Shown here one piece after another: positions 23,001-56,243 of a stretch of DNA of 64,000 nucleotides; within the stretch, counting starts at the first letter, position 1, and each line of letters opens with the position of its first letter. A model generated the notes under the pieces. That model made no database searches. It was not told the DNA's origin and was given only the letters and a program-made list of their open reading frames with translations. Both the position numbers and the translations under genes were made by a program. The stretch is from Litoditis marina (lineage: Eukaryota > Nematoda > Chromadorea > Rhabditida > Rhabditidae). Where the stretch lies: the NCBI GenBank assembly GCA_964036275.1, contig OZ038440.1:9957690-10021689 (forward strand). Direction: 5' to 3'.

Positions 23001-25839
23001 AGAGCAGTGGTAACATGGTCCGTCAACAAATCTTTTCCATTCACAGTCCACATCAAACACTTATTCCTAATGTCGAAAACATGGAGAGATTTCGGCGAAA
23101 CAGTTAGCACCAGTGGATCCGCAACCTGCAAAACGATTACTACAAAATACAAGCAAATAATCCTGCAAATATGGAATTGTGTACAACAGTGTTCATTCGT
23201 TCATTTTTTTAACTGGGAACTTTTCGCAGAATCTAGCAACCTTACAGAGTTCTCAGTGTTTCGACCAAACAGGAAAAGGGGCCGAATTTCAAAATCATTG
23301 GGTTTATCAATAAATTACGAAATCTAACTCCTAATTCAGATTACAGTCGTGTTTTTTCAACTGGATATTAGGCTCTCGAATCTCAAAACTCACCACATCA
23401 TCTGAATCACCCGAAGCCATTTCCATGTTTTCTCTCCAAAACAATAGACTGTTCACTACTCGAGACCTGCAACAAAAACATATTGAACTAGCGCATAGAC
23501 ACTCAGAACTGTAACTTTTCATTTTCTGAAGCCGTGAAGTTTCTATCAATGTTGAAAGGGAACACCCATGTTCATATTCCTTTAAATTCAAATGTCCTTT
23601 CCAGTCTATAGTCTATTGAAAGGCCTTCTAATGATTATTGGATTATGTAAACTAGTTTGACAAAGTGCGATCCAAAATTCAATTCAATCTCACCTCTCAG
23701 TAGTAGATGGTGCAGCACCGAAAATAATGGAGGATAGACGACGTCCAATACCTTTCGTATCTCTTCCACATACCTTCAAAACAAGAATGATAAATGGCAC
23801 CGTGGAGCTTTCATACGATAGGCACCCACCAGTAAAACCCGACTATTCACCAAGGCACCAAGAACGAATCCGTTTTTGGTTAACATGAGTTCAGGGATGA
23901 CCAAAATAGGTACGGACAACTTTTTCAGGGGGGGGGGGTCGTTTTCGGCCCAACATTCGAGAAAATAATAGAATTTCGGGACGATTTTGATAAATTCAAA
24001 CTTCGAATTGGAATATTCTGGATTGAGAGAGCTTGTTTTTGACTATTTATCATTGACTTTTGATTTTTGAGGGGGGGGGGGGGGGGGGGCGTTCCGGTTG
24101 TCAGGCCAGTCAAAACTTTAGTCATCCCTGCATGAGTTTCATAACTTTCACTCAGCCTCAAGTCTATACTAGTCTAAATGACATTCGAATTCCAACTTTT
24201 TTGTGAAATTGAGATCCTACTGCAAATTTCAGTGCCATTATAAGAAAGAGCATCGCAGAGATAAAATATAGCATACATTTCCATAACTATTCCCTACCTT
24301 GACAGAAGAAACGGTGCCTTTTTTGCTACGCAAAAAGACAATAGAGCCCGACGTGGTGGTCAAAACAAATGACGCACCGGAATTCGTAGCTGAAAAAGTT
24401 ATGTGATCAATAGCTACACTTTGGAATCATATATGGATATATGTGAGTTGCGTTGAAAAAACCCTACACTTGTACCACTGTAATCCTTTTTCCCACTTTT
24501 TGTTCAAATGATCATAAGCTGTATTCATCCTAGTCGTGCCCAAAACAGGTATCAAAGAATGTTTCTGTTTTCTCGAAGAAAATAGTCCGCAACTATATGA
24601 AATTATGTGGAGCATCTGAATATTCTCCGAGAAGAATTATCTAGGGTTAGGCTAGTTTCATCATTCACAAAACTGAATGTCATATAAATTATATAGCGAG
24701 TAAGCTGCGGTGGTATTCATCAATGTGCGTGAAACTGATCAACGCTTTCCGCGCCTCTAGACCGTCCTCCAGTCCTCACCAGCAGACTTGTGCTTTACCT
24801 TTCCGTGAGAAGGTACCAGCATTGGAGAATACGGTCACACTAAGGCAGTCATACCTGCACAGGGCGGTTCGAGAAGTTCCACCGACAACACGACTTCCTT
24901 CTCCAGTTCCAACACCGAATCGGTATAGCGAGCGGAGGATATAGAAGGCCAGTGACGAGAATTTCCCTCTCCCGAAACGGCCAAAACACCAGCAGAGTTA
25001 CCTGAATGTACAAGAATTATATCGTCCGAGATGTGCAATAGTTTGTATTTGCGAATTTATGACGTTTCCTCGGAAACACGGTTCCCAGTTGCTTTGACGT
25101 CTAAATCTACAACTTTTGTAGACCCTAAAGCTGAATTTCTGAAGTAATTTGTTTGAATTTACTATCAGAGAGCGAAAATTCATCTGATTTTTAAAATATC
25201 TCTACGAACAGAGTTCAGAGAAACGGGGAAACACTCATATTCTTTTATATGCACGTTTAAACAAATTTCGACCACAACCGAAAGATTCTGAAAGTCCTAA
25301 TTACCTGATTGATATACAACGATGGACTTGGCACAGTAGATGAGTCCAGAGGTAGGTAGAGGTAGCTGAACTGCTCTGTTTGTCGTTTGCGATTGACCCA
25401 TCTGCAAAGTGTAAATATAGTCCGGATTACACCAACTTAACATATTCTGTAGATCCTGCTTAGATTCATAATAAAATTAATCTTCTAAAAAAGAGGCAAA
25501 CAAGAGAAACGAAAATCTTACCTCCTCATATTTCCACACGAACAGATCATGTCGAGATACCAACCAACAGAATCCCCCGGACATGGTTGCGAAATTGAAC
25601 GATAGCTCATCTCTAGACACTAAATAAAGAAAAAACAAGATGATTGGGAAATGATTGGAGTTGAAAAAAGATCCAATTCGCTTCTACCACTGGCACCCAT
25701 AAAACATAAAAACCCAACACTCATCCCCACAGAATCTTCCTAACTTACTTGATATGAGACGCTCCCTTACAAGTGCCGGGAACTCCACATTCTGTTTGTC
25801 CAACACAATTTCCAGATCGTTTGTTCCGCTGTCCCGCAT
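14085..25839 (-). CDS. NUP133: Nucleoporin Nup133
   Basis: A scaffold subunit of the Y-complex (Nup107-160) of the nuclear pore. The model has 31 exons and 1044 aa (human 1156), and all phases close. Exons, 5' to 3': 25839-25749, 25619-25522, 25401-25305, 25001-24855, 24389-24298, 23773-23694, 23466-23394, 23125-22997, 22800-22671, 22345-22257, 22227-22162, 21965-21851, 21601-21503, 21249-21180, 20947-20824, 20634-20535, 20324-20230, 19401-19255, 18690-18539, 17900-17822, 17520-17441, 17265-17148, 16965-16833, 16663-16554, 16231-16172, 15991-15863, 15607-15501, 15230-15122, 14820-14757, 14531-14464, 14168-14085. An N-terminal beta-propeller (about 1-450) carries FCWLVSRHDLFVWKYEE, EGNSRHWPSI and GIGRRLSSIIFG, and the rest is the helical stack with SLMGLADREENNIRRQKVLY. 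The least certain points are the 22162 donor, the last three short exons and the N-terminus. An acceptor, TTTTTATAG, sits 4 bases before the ATG. Confidence 0.93.
15396..15458. repeat. Short fold-back element, GGCCAATTC family
   Basis: It reads GGGGCCAATTCTACAACTG at the left and GGTATACAATTCACCC at the right, with CCGGTTACC/ACCCGGTT words inside. The flanks AAACAAGG and AAACAAGA match at 7 of 8 bases, a probable target duplication. It lies in a NUP133 intron. Confidence 0.65.
17714..17730. repeat. CT/C-rich tract
   Basis: A (CT)n stretch runs into a C homopolymer within a NUP133 intron. Confidence 0.7.
18787..19045. repeat. TTTGATC palindrome element split by a nested insertion
   Basis: The left half (GGAGTTTGATCTTGAC) and right half (GAGATCAAACTGTCAAACTACAAACACAGCG) of the dispersed palindrome family lie on either side of the CTCATGAG fold-back element at 18806-18990. 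It lies in a NUP133 intron. Confidence 0.5.
18806..18990. mobile_element. CTCATGAG-array fold-back element
   Basis: The ends are perfect 17-bp inverted repeats: TGGCGGCGTAGCAATCC at 18806-18822 and its reverse complement at 18974-18990. The interior holds five exact copies of the palindrome CTCATGAG (832, 868, 920, 935 and 959 of the 18-kb block) plus degenerate copies. No coding capacity and no clear target duplication are visible. Confidence 0.75.
19116..19236. mobile_element. TAGGGTTGTTAA-family element, copy A (CTCGA interior)
   Basis: It starts TAGGGTTGTCAA and ends TTCAACAACCCTG, and the interior is built from GAGTTCGA/TCGAACTC-like words. The flanks ATACCACC (19108-19115) and ATACCACA (19237-19244) match at 7 of 8, an aged target duplication. 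It lies in a NUP133 intron close to the exon at 19255. Confidence 0.7.
24071..24089. repeat. G19 homopolymer
   Basis: An uninterrupted run of G on plus (C on the NUP133 sense strand) within an intron. A shorter G run lies at about 23930-23938. Confidence 0.85.
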
Positions 25840-25843
25840 TATT

Positions 25844-27285
25844 CTATAAAAACGAGGGATAAAAATTGAACAATAAATACGGGTGAATCATTACTAAACG
25901 ACGACACGATAAATTTCATACACTGTATAGAGGCATTTAAATGAAATATTTTAACAATTGTGCAGAGGTACATCGACAATGCAATATAATAACTCCTAAA
26001 ACTGAGAAATATATCTGGACAAATTTCATGCGAGATTTGAATTTTTTACGACCGCAATAGATTCATACGGGTGTAAACAGCGGGCACTGGGCAGCGTGAG
26101 TTAGGCAAAAATGTCGAAAGGTACGGTATCATGAATATAAATTAAGTTGTAACCTTTGTAATAACAAAGTAACAACCTTTTAGAAACTTAAGGTGATACG
26201 TTAGCCTTTGATATAAACAAAACACTCAATTAATAAACGTTCACATAACTACAAAAAGAGAAGGTATACGAGTCCTAGCAACTACACCTGAGTGAGAGAG
26301 ATAGATGATTGATACGGATAGTATGTCGGAGACGACTAGCTTGTAAGTTTACGAATGAGGGTACAATCCTGTTATTGATTAGTGACCTTTAAACAGTATG
26401 GAAACTGGGTGACAAATATCGCGTAAAGTACAAACTACAGACTAACTACAGATACAGTTAAACATATAGTGTGCAGTTCGAGTTCAAATAACATCAAAGT
26501 TAGAACTTTTATACTTTTAATCTTTCCGTTCCTCATTTAATTATATCATTCCAAGATACACTGTGACACCCGAAGATGAAATCTTACTGCATCTTCCCAG
26601 ATTAATCTGTGCACATCGAGGTTCATTATAAATCATAGACTCAAGTGCCGTTATAGTTATAGGGAAGTGAATAGCAGAAAAGGCATTTGTGGTCTAAGTT
26701 CTTTTTTTGTTACGTAGAGTAATAGTTTACTTAGAATCAACTTGTCTATACATGCAACATACACGTAAACGTAAAAACTATTTATTCACTTCGTGATTGT
26801 ATCACAGTTGAGCACGGTCGGGCGCAGTAGATTCTATACAATATTATTGACAATTTAAAACGTGTACTACAATAAATAAATATTCGTAAAACTGTATAAT
26901 TAAGTAAAACAAAGAGCACAGTGGGAACATTTTAATTCTATCACCCCCTTCCTCAATTTTCCAAATTTTCTGTAAGATCAACTAAAGTCAAAAATCGCAA
27001 GAGTGATCGGAATCCCATTTCACACTCCACCGTTATTTGTTGAAACAACTTCAGTAGGAAAATGGAGAGAGGTCACCAGACAAAAGAAAACACGAGAACA
27101 AGGCGATAGGCGTAAGTACAAAAATACAAACTCCATAAAACAGGCAACAGTGAACAACACCGTAGTTAATAGTACGTAGAATATTGCACTACGAAAAGTA
27201 TACCCATAGAAGATTGTGATTTTCTAGAACGAATCCCAACAACCAAGCACTATGAAGAAAAATAAGCATGATACACGTTGGCACT
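25844..27285. other. Intergenic region HEATR5 to NUP133
   Basis: About 1.4 kb of A+T-rich DNA between two minus-strand genes. I found no convincing exon, RNA gene or well-bounded repeat. It should hold the HEATR5 3' UTR and the NUP133 promoter, unless the two are co-transcribed. Confidence 0.5.
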
Positions 27286-48390
<21,105 letters not shown>

Positions 48391-49027
48391 CGTTTCCACT
48401 CAACACATAATATATCTGAACTACAATAGCTTATTTGGAATAGACTGATTTCACGTACAGTTCTGCCCCAAAACCAAATAATGAGAACATAAAAGACCTA
48501 TAATTCTCAAGAAATAGAAAAAAACCAGGCAATATTTCGGGAGTATCAACCCGATCCGATGCTCATGAACGAACGTGTTAATACACGTGAATGCTGGATG
48601 ATATTTATTATTAGTTGGAAAAACCTTGGAACGAGTAACATTCAACAGAGAAAAACAGTAACAAATATGTTCACAAACGAGTTCAATAAACGAGTATAAA
48701 GAAACTAGAATATCTGATACCACGAAACCAATATTATAACCACATTAAATAGTGACAAGTGAAGTAACCATACACTATGAACCCGATTACTTGGTGAACG
48801 CGAGGGAGAAGGAGGAAATAATAAAACTTCATTTGGAAAAAACCAGTTTCACAACCACACGTAATGTATAATAGAAATCTATAAATAATTAAAGATATGA
48901 CAGTGAATGATATATATTGAGCATTTACCAAACAACGACCATAATACGGAAAGAATACGGAAAGATATATAATGTATGCTATGATATGACAGTGCATGAA
49001 AAATATTGTACGCACAATTGTTTAAAA

Positions 49028-49150
49028 CTACAGATTTGAGCAAAACTCAACTGCGACCAACTGAACCCAGATAAAACGAAGATGATAAAAACGAGGAAGA
49101 TCATTTTAGAAGACAGGCTGATGGTGGCTGGACAGACAATACCACTACCA
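49028..49150 (+). pseudogene. Possible non-LTR reverse-transcriptase relic
   Basis: A short plus-strand frame encodes CDQLNPDKTKMIKTR and further residues to a stop near 49165. The phrase LNPDKTKMI is typical of the region just after the catalytic motif of non-LTR (jockey/CR1-type) reverse transcriptases. It is broken by a stop immediately upstream, and no other part of the enzyme is visible. Confidence 0.35.
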
Positions 49151-49257
49151 TGTATGGCCATCTAGAGAACAGCACACAGTCGCTTCTGGAAGAGGAGTGC
49201 ACATTATGTATCAGCACGCTACAACCTGCCTTTGATGACACCATACAAGCTTTATTT

Positions 49258-49363
49258 GGCCAATTCCACAAGGAACCTGGTATTTCGTTAACCCTACCAG
49301 GTAACCCGGTTGAAAGTTAACGGCTAGGGTTAACGAAATACCGGGTTAAATAGAGAATTCGCC
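49258..49363. mobile_element. Fold-back element, GGCCAATTC family (youngest copy)
   Basis: Ends are GGCCAATTC...GAATTCGCC, flanked by a perfect 9-bp direct repeat, GCTTTATTT, at 49249-49257 and 49364-49372. Inside, CCTGGTATTTCGTTAACCCT pairs with AGGGTTAACGAAATACCGG, and the centre carries GGTAACCCGGTT/GTTAAC words. Confidence 0.85.
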
Positions 49364-49769
49364 GCTTTATTTTCCTCCCGTATCACTGGGTTTTGTGTGA
49401 AGGTGTTGTTGCATTCTCGGAATGGTGACAACATAATTGCTAGCCCTCAGACTGCGTTCATACTTCGACATCCAGACTTGGAAGTAGATGCAGCACAAAC
49501 TTGCAAACTATCGTTATAGGCCCTAGGTGCGTAGCAGACCAATCATTACACAAGTTTTACAATGAACCTATATTTAGCGTTCTTGCGTCTCAATATACCT
49601 AGATACCGAAATTCTCAGACAGTAGGACATAGAAAAGTGTTTCTCACCCTTTTGTAGTTTGGTCACCCGACTTTCGATCAAATTCTATAATAAACAAAGT
49701 CGCCTCACGTGTGATAGAAAACAAAAATCCAGTGGTACGTGGTGTCAGAAAAAACCCACAAAAACACAC

Positions 49770-52595
49770 CTCTATCTCGGCCAAGTCCATTTCCAGCTCA
49801 ACTTTCCTCGCATCCTCTTGGAAGGAAGAAGGGAGAATGGGCAGGCACGACCATCCATCCAACGACTGAAACATGAAAACAATCAATAGGAAGTAAGGTT
49901 CAGGCAGCACACAAATGCCGAGGTCAGCGAAACACTCAAACACAGGAATATGAGAGCAAACCTCCCCACAGCCTCATTACAACGAGTATACCATTTTGCT
50001 CATCAACAAAACCTGTCTCAAAATAATGAAACATGAACCGATAGTGCCGGTTCGAAGCTTTGATGACCTCAACATCTCCAATAAAAAATTTAAAAGCATA
50101 GATCTCTTTAAGTTAATTTTGCAACAACTACATCAATGTTCGACAGTTATACTCTCCCCTCCGCCGACCAGTTAAAAAAAGGTAAAACTCACCCGGTCAA
50201 CTAACCATCCATAACACTAACACATACCTCTAAATCTGATTCAGAACCACATGACAGGGTTCGGGGGCGACGAGAAAGGCCACTAGCTTGAACATCATCC
50301 AGGCTAGCCATGGAATAGGTCAGACTGTAAGAGGATAAAAACTAATACGGATGTAGACCAATTCGACTGTTTCATTTTCTCTACATAATGATTGAAAATG
50401 GAATTAAAACAATAATATGTACTGCAAATCCCTTTAAACTACGAAAAGTTCTATTACAACCAATTCTCTACACAACTGACTTTCAGGTGTGAAGGAGACT
50501 TTGATCTTCAGAATTGCAGAATTGCAGTATTCGAACCATAATCAGAAAGCAATCGAAACTGTCCACGTAGATGTGATAACGACTATACCTCTGATTGAAT
50601 ACTTGCGGTCGCAAACAGTCTTCAGAGGTATTCCCACAGGTAGACTGGAGGGATGGTTGATGATGAGTTTCGTGGACCTGGTGAGAAGTAGCAGATAACG
50701 ACTTCCTGGAAATAATGTTTATTCCAAACTTTTAGTAGAGCTGTTTTGTGAGTTAGAACCAACATAAACTTGGAGTTGAAGGTCTAATTCAGGTTGGCCA
50801 GAATTAAGAAAGCAACGAAATACATAAATAAAAGGTATATTGTATTGGTTAAACAGAGGCCAATTCCACAAGGAACCGATCATTTCTTTAACCGCTTCAA
50901 TTAACCGTCAACCCAAATCCCATCAACCACCCCTTTTCTAATACCACTTTTGTAACCTGTTTTTACAACGCCTTTTGAGAGAAATAAGCGATTACCAAGT
51001 GGTTAATAAAAGAGTTCCAAACCAGTTAATCATTAAACCTCAACTGATCATACTAAGTTGAATACATATGAGAAAAGTCAAGGGACTATTTGGCCCAAAA
51101 GGGAGAATTCGTCTACAAAATCGGGGCCCTAAACTGAACCTTTCAGGCCCGCGATTTTTCAACCGAAATATTAATTTCAGGGCCTTTTAGCCCCTTGACT
51201 CTGAGTAAAGAGAGTTTACCAACCTGTTGGAGGGAGGGGCGGCGCTACACGACCGTCTTCTCACGGGAACAGACTCGTGAACTCGTTCCTTGACCAGCCA
51301 CTCTTCGGTCAGCCTCAAAAGGGGAATACCCATGCGACTACCTCTCGCGTCCTTTTTCTCCCAGCCATCCTTCTTTTCAGTTAACGCATCTAATATTGGC
51401 GAGCTGCTGGATAACAACAAACTACCACACAAAGCATGAAATACCGACACAAAAGAAGCGCAGATACAAATAGAGCCGAACATGCTAACGAAAACACTGG
51501 CTACCGGCGTTCTAGCGTATCTTACCTAAAAGTTACTCATAAATACGTTTCTTGAAGTTGTACCAAAATGTTTACAGGTAAGACCCAGTTTTTATTTGAC
51601 TTTTCCACAATTCAAACTGGATAACAACATTACTGAATTTGGTGGAGAATCTCGAAAATACGTTAAAATAAGACATTTCTCCCGCGGGTAAAGACCACTA
51701 GTATAAAGCTATAAACCAACCTCAAATATGTATATGCGGGTGACTCAAGTTCCGAAAGACCGCTCCAATTTGGTCCAATTCCTACGTACTGGAAAGCAAC
51801 AAAATCATTTAACTCCAGAACAGAATAATTTTATTCCAGGACACCATAAATAATTCCAGAAAAATAATTACAAATAATCCAACTAACGGTTACACTTTCA
51901 TTGTGGAACATCAGAAAACAACTGGAGAACGCTAAAATAACTGAAAACTAACCGCAAAGCTATTTCGATAGGTGGGGAGGTCAAAAAACGAAACTTTGGC
52001 CAACTCTTCACTTCTACCAATATATTGACTTGCCAAAGACTCCTGAAAACGTAGGTAGTCAATCAATTCGGCACTGAAAAAACTATCAACTCAACTCAAA
52101 CGTTGTTGCATCAGAAGTGTTCCCGCGTTTTTCAAAAAAGGCATCCAATTTTCAAATATTTTTGGCGAATTCTTTATTTAACTATTTAACCCGGTATTTT
52201 GTTAACCCTGTCAGGTAACCTTAAATGGGTTGCCTGGTTAACCCTTCTGTTAACCGCTTGGTATCCCCGAATTTCCCCCAAAAGACATTGTAAAAAAGGG
52301 AAATGTGTTACCAAAAGGATTAACCAGGTAACCCGGTTAAGGTTACTTGATAGGGTTAGGTTAACGAAATGCCGGGTTCATTGTACAATTGGCCAAGATT
52401 TCTGTAGTTCATGTCGATAATCTAAATGTTACTGCAGTATGTATTATGACATGAAAGTGGTATGAACTGATATACCTCTTGGCTAGTCGCCTGGCTTTCG
52501 CTTCGACTCTCTGCGGACCACATTCCCTCATCTTCTTGGGTGGTCCATCTATTTGGAACACACTTGTTCAAAGTAGACGTTGTGATAATGTCCAT
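49770..52595 (-). CDS. Unrecognised Ser-rich protein (3' end unresolved)
   Basis: I do not recognise this protein. Seven exons with consistent phases are supported: 52602-52476 (ATG at 52595), 52042-51953, 51788-51721, 51406-51224, 50705-50589, 50324-50228 and 49865-49770. They encode 257 residues without a stop. The sequence is polar and Ser-rich, with basic clusters before Ser/Cys (VPVRRRSCSAAP, LSRRPRTLSCGSESDLE) and an acidic helical end (KVELEMDLAEIE). No membrane segment or known domain is visible. It may be a cytosolic, phosphorylated, largely disordered protein. The last exon is not identified: a frame ending CRSMNAV after a possible acceptor near 49480 and a short frame near 49600 are candidates. 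A TTTCCAG acceptor lies 7 bases before the ATG, and in-frame sequence upstream cannot be excluded. Confidence 0.7.
50868..51112. repeat. Possible old GGCCAATTC-family fold-back element
   Basis: The left end GAGGCCAATTCCACAAGGAACC matches the copy at 49258 closely. The interior has TTAACC/GGTTAA words. The right end is unclear, possibly GGGAGAATTCGTC near 51110. Confidence 0.4.
52164..52394. repeat. Fold-back element, GGCCAATTC family
   Basis: It runs from GGCGAATTC to CAATTGGCC, with long inverted stretches AACCCGGTATTTTGTTAACC and GGTTAACGAAATGCCGGGTT and many GGTAACC words. The flanks match only loosely. Confidence 0.7.
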
Positions 52596-52602
52596 CAATA
52601 TA

Positions 52603-53561
52603 CTGGAAACAGAACAATATCATAAACCGAACACTACACGGTGAAGGGTATGACTTCAGGCAGTAAACTGAAAGAAAAGGGAGGTAGAATGTAGAGTCCG
52701 GAAAAATACGACTACAAGAGATGAAACAGATAATAAATCATGGTATAAACCACAAGTCCACAGTACGAATAATAGCGAAAACACACAAATTCATTTACAT
52801 AATGAAAAAATCGTAAAATAACATCACAGTTAACCAAATACCCGGAAAAATCATTATAATTCAAATTCAATATACATTACTACAATACGCCTATTTACAA
52901 AGAGGGTTTATAACATATCAACATTGAGCTAGTTCTACTAATCCACTCATAGACCACAGAGGCATGTTTACGTATTTGGCCAGCTAAACTAGATATTATA
53001 TCTGGATATCTATAACGAAAGCATTACCGTAACAAAATGACCGGGGAAAGAAAGTGACCAACAAAATGATTCTAAGAAGAATGGGTGATATCTGATATTG
53101 CGATTGCAAACGTAAGAACGGCTTTTCCTCCGTAGAACAAACAAACGCGGGCGTAGGCAAATAAGGAGAGGCAGGGAAAGAAAAGATAACTCATGGAATC
53201 GGAATCGAAACCATCTGCAAAACACAAAATAAAATACTCAAATCAAATCATCCACAATCTACTAAATGAGTTCAAACGTTCAAGAAAGAGATTCTTCCAG
53301 AGTAGTCATATCTCACGGGCTCACGGCGGCCTACCGCTAACGACAAAGTGTGACGAATCAATCACCAAAGTTAAGAGCACAGTTTTTCAAAAATATCAGA
53401 ATAATGCCTCATAATAGTTTGATATAAAAACATTAAATATGAAATGACCCCCGATTTCGCATGTGGAAGGCTACACCAGGCACACAGCTGTCATGAACAA
53501 TTGCGAACGTGGGTCCGTGCTACCATATACCTTGCTCCTCCATACGGTCAACCGTCTTAGC
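52603..53561. other. Intergenic region SAYSD1 to the Ser-rich gene
   Basis: About 1 kb of A+T-rich sequence. I see no further exon, RNA gene or bounded repeat. Confidence 0.5.
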
Positions 53562-56239
53562 TTACTGTACTCTCCTGCGCAGCACATCTCGTTCAAAGTG
53601 TTCCGATGTCATTTGTCCCAAAAGTCGTTCGCAATTCGGATTGAAGACAGAATAGGCGGACGCCTAAAAACAGACAGCACATCAACAAGAGAATGTCCCA
53701 ATAAAATATATTCATGTTGAAACCCTAAGCGTTCAAAACTCGAACTGAAAAAACAAGTTAACTAAAAGGGACTGGAACTAGGTTTCCCAACAAGTAAGAA
53801 AGATACAAACTAGAAAGTATACATTTTGTTTCGTTCTTCGTTGAAATATAGAAAAAGTAAGACAGAAAGATAGTTAGAAGGAGCGAGAGAGAAAGAGAAT
53901 CGTATTAGAGTGGAAGCCTCGGACTGACCTCATTTTCGTTTCGTCTGCCTAATGTGAGACACATGGCAAAAAGAAGAGAGAATATGAAGAACACGGCACC
54001 AAACTCGATCCTACAACAGGCAAATTAAAAAAAAAGCTGGACCTTTATTGTTGTGAATTTGAACAACGTCCACTTCAAGCTTAGGTCTTATGATCTATCC
54101 TTCCCACTGAATATTCATTGTTGGGTTTAGATAACATCCAACCTATAGTTCGATTTCTCTCAACTCTCATAGAACTATACATTTTTTTTTTTTACAAAAA
54201 TCAGGAAAATGTATGAGAACAAGTATTCTCAATCTCAATTCTAACGCTAACTATGTCGGGTCATTGCGTGGGCAAGACAGATAAGTAGATTTGCAATGGC
54301 AACTCGGCTGGCCGCAACAATAGACAATAGACACCACCTACCAGCCGAAATCCAAAATATCTAATCCTAATCTAACGAAACGATCTAGATTGCAAAATAA
54401 TTCGCTCTCGCAACACTACTAATACATCTGAATATTCATTTAATTTCACTGCGTAATTATTACACTGTTACAAGCGAAGTTACCTATCAAGTTCACAAAG
54501 ATTTTCAAAAATATAGTAAAATGGTTACAGAGTTACTGTATTCAATAAATAGTGATATAAATCAAATCTATGTAACTTGAATCGCGCGAGATTTTGAGAT
54601 AGTTCTCAGTAACTCAAAAAACAGTGAGACATCTCGGGATTCTCGGGCGACTTTCATCTATTCACCATAACCCATAGAATATAAAATAGCGAGCAGATGT
54701 TCAAAACGTACCATATGAAGGTGATTTGTCCGAGGATATACGTGAGTAGGGAGAGAAGAAGAGTAGTGCGGGGATCTCTTTCATAACATCTGCGAAAGAG
54801 TCGAAATGGCAGACTATCGAGCAAGTCGATATCAAACCGCGACCAACTCCCAGAAGAATTACAAGTTGCCAGCGGCGAGGGCGAGAGAAGCTGAAAGACG
54901 ACCATGAATACTTAATTCACACACCAAGAAGACTTTTCTCAAATGCAAGAATTAAAATTTATCCAAATCGATGCAAAAGCGGTTGATGAATTTGCGAGTT
55001 CTGAACTATTCTGAACTGACAAACCAGAATGGAAAGTAAGGTGGTGCATTTTACTTTTACCTCTACGTTTCAAAATATCTCGAAATTCCCTATCAAAGCT
55101 ATTTAAATTAAAACATGGCGAGCAACAAAACAGTGTATAAACAGCACAGCAGAACAATTATGCCGATGAGTGCAAGTAAAAATCAAGATAAAAAAAACTG
55201 TATGAGAGTCTCCACTTCAACACAAATTCTATTAAATACCTGTCCAGAATCTGCAATTTCTTCGGCGCTCCTTCCCGTGTCGTCTGAGACTGCATTATGC
55301 TCTTCACTTACTCGTTGCTTGCGATACAACTCCAACTTTTCTCTCGCCTTATTCATCTGGATCTGAATTTCTGGATATGAAACGAAATTTTAATTATGCT
55401 CTGCACAATTGTCAATCAGAAGTTAAATCAAGAGTAACCTCTCAAAGCAACGTTTTCGATACAGTAATGAGTGAAATTGTTAGGATAGGGTAGTGCTATT
55501 GGAAATACAAGAACGCAGATCTATTCTATACACCTGTACAGACACTGGAGAGTAAACAGAAAACCTAATATTTAACTTGTATTTCGCAGAGATGAACTGC
55601 TTCAGAGCAAAATAAGTGAATGAATTAGAAACATGGTTTGAGTTATACAGACAACGAGCTTGCTACCCAGTTGGTTTGATACTGTTAAAGATAAACGAGG
55701 AGCACCCCAAGCTAGCACGTATAAGTTAAAATATTAAGAAGGCAAGATTAGGTACTCGACCGACAACGAAGAACGAAAGCAGATAGTAGTTGGAGAAAAA
55801 ATGTGAAGAATGAGCTGAGTGAGTGGCGCACCTGGCTTTTAAGACCACTAAGTAAGACACGAAAACATAACGTGAAGTGAATGAATATGTAAATGAGATA
55901 AGAGAAAAGACGTGAATCATTTTGAGTTTTGTGTACGTGAATTCCAACTTTACAAACGTGAATTGCATCCAATATGCTAATGAAAAATGAACAAACAACA
56001 TGACGAACTAACTGGTTGTAACCTAGCAAGCGCCTCGACATAGAATAAACAAGATGAAAACAGTTGGATATGAACAAAGTAACATGAAACGTATGAATAG
56101 CGTTTTCCACCGTTAAAAAATGTTGTTTCAGCAGATAGAATTCTTATAATTCGCTACGCTGGACAACGGGCTTTATAGCCCAAATACGCAATATGTCGTT
56201 TGAGCGAGAGCAACGTGGCTATCACATACCATAATCCAT
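53562..56239 (-). CDS. SAYSD1: SAYSvFN domain-containing protein 1
   Basis: SAYSD1 is an ER-membrane protein reported to recognise UFMylated ribosomes and assist translocon-associated quality control. Exons are 56239-56230, 55370-55240, 54890-54712, 54010-53929 and 53663-53562. Phases close to 167 aa (human 183). An N-terminal charged helix (MNKAREKLELYRKQRV, about 8-23) is followed by an acidic linker. Hydrophobic stretches at about 95-107 and 109-128 (TTLLLSLLTYILGQITFIW, then FGAVFFIFSLLFAMCLTL) form the membrane domain. The hallmark SAYSVFN motif (ASAYSVFNPNCE) comes next, then the conserved SEHFERDVLRR tail. Only 10 coding bases are in the first exon. A TTTTTGCAG acceptor-like site sits 4 bases before the ATG. 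Confidence 0.93.
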
Positions 56240-56243
56240 GGCG

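Larger units (their letters stand above)
48416..49769. other. Intergenic region upstream of HEATR5
   Basis: A+T-rich DNA with no supported exon, apart from the possible end of the unrecognised gene below. It contains a reverse-transcriptase relic (49028-49150) and one fold-back element (49258-49363). An acceptor-like site, TAGTTCAG, lies 25 bases before the HEATR5 ATG. Confidence 0.5.

Noticed and set aside
22740..23327. 195-residue plus-strand open frame
   Set aside because: It lies antisense across two NUP133 exons and an intron, with no family similarity. The minus-strand exons explain the openness.
48451..49161. Series of minus-strand open frames rich in Phe, Tyr and Leu
   Set aside because: They are low-complexity A+T-rich translations without conserved features or splice sites in agreement.
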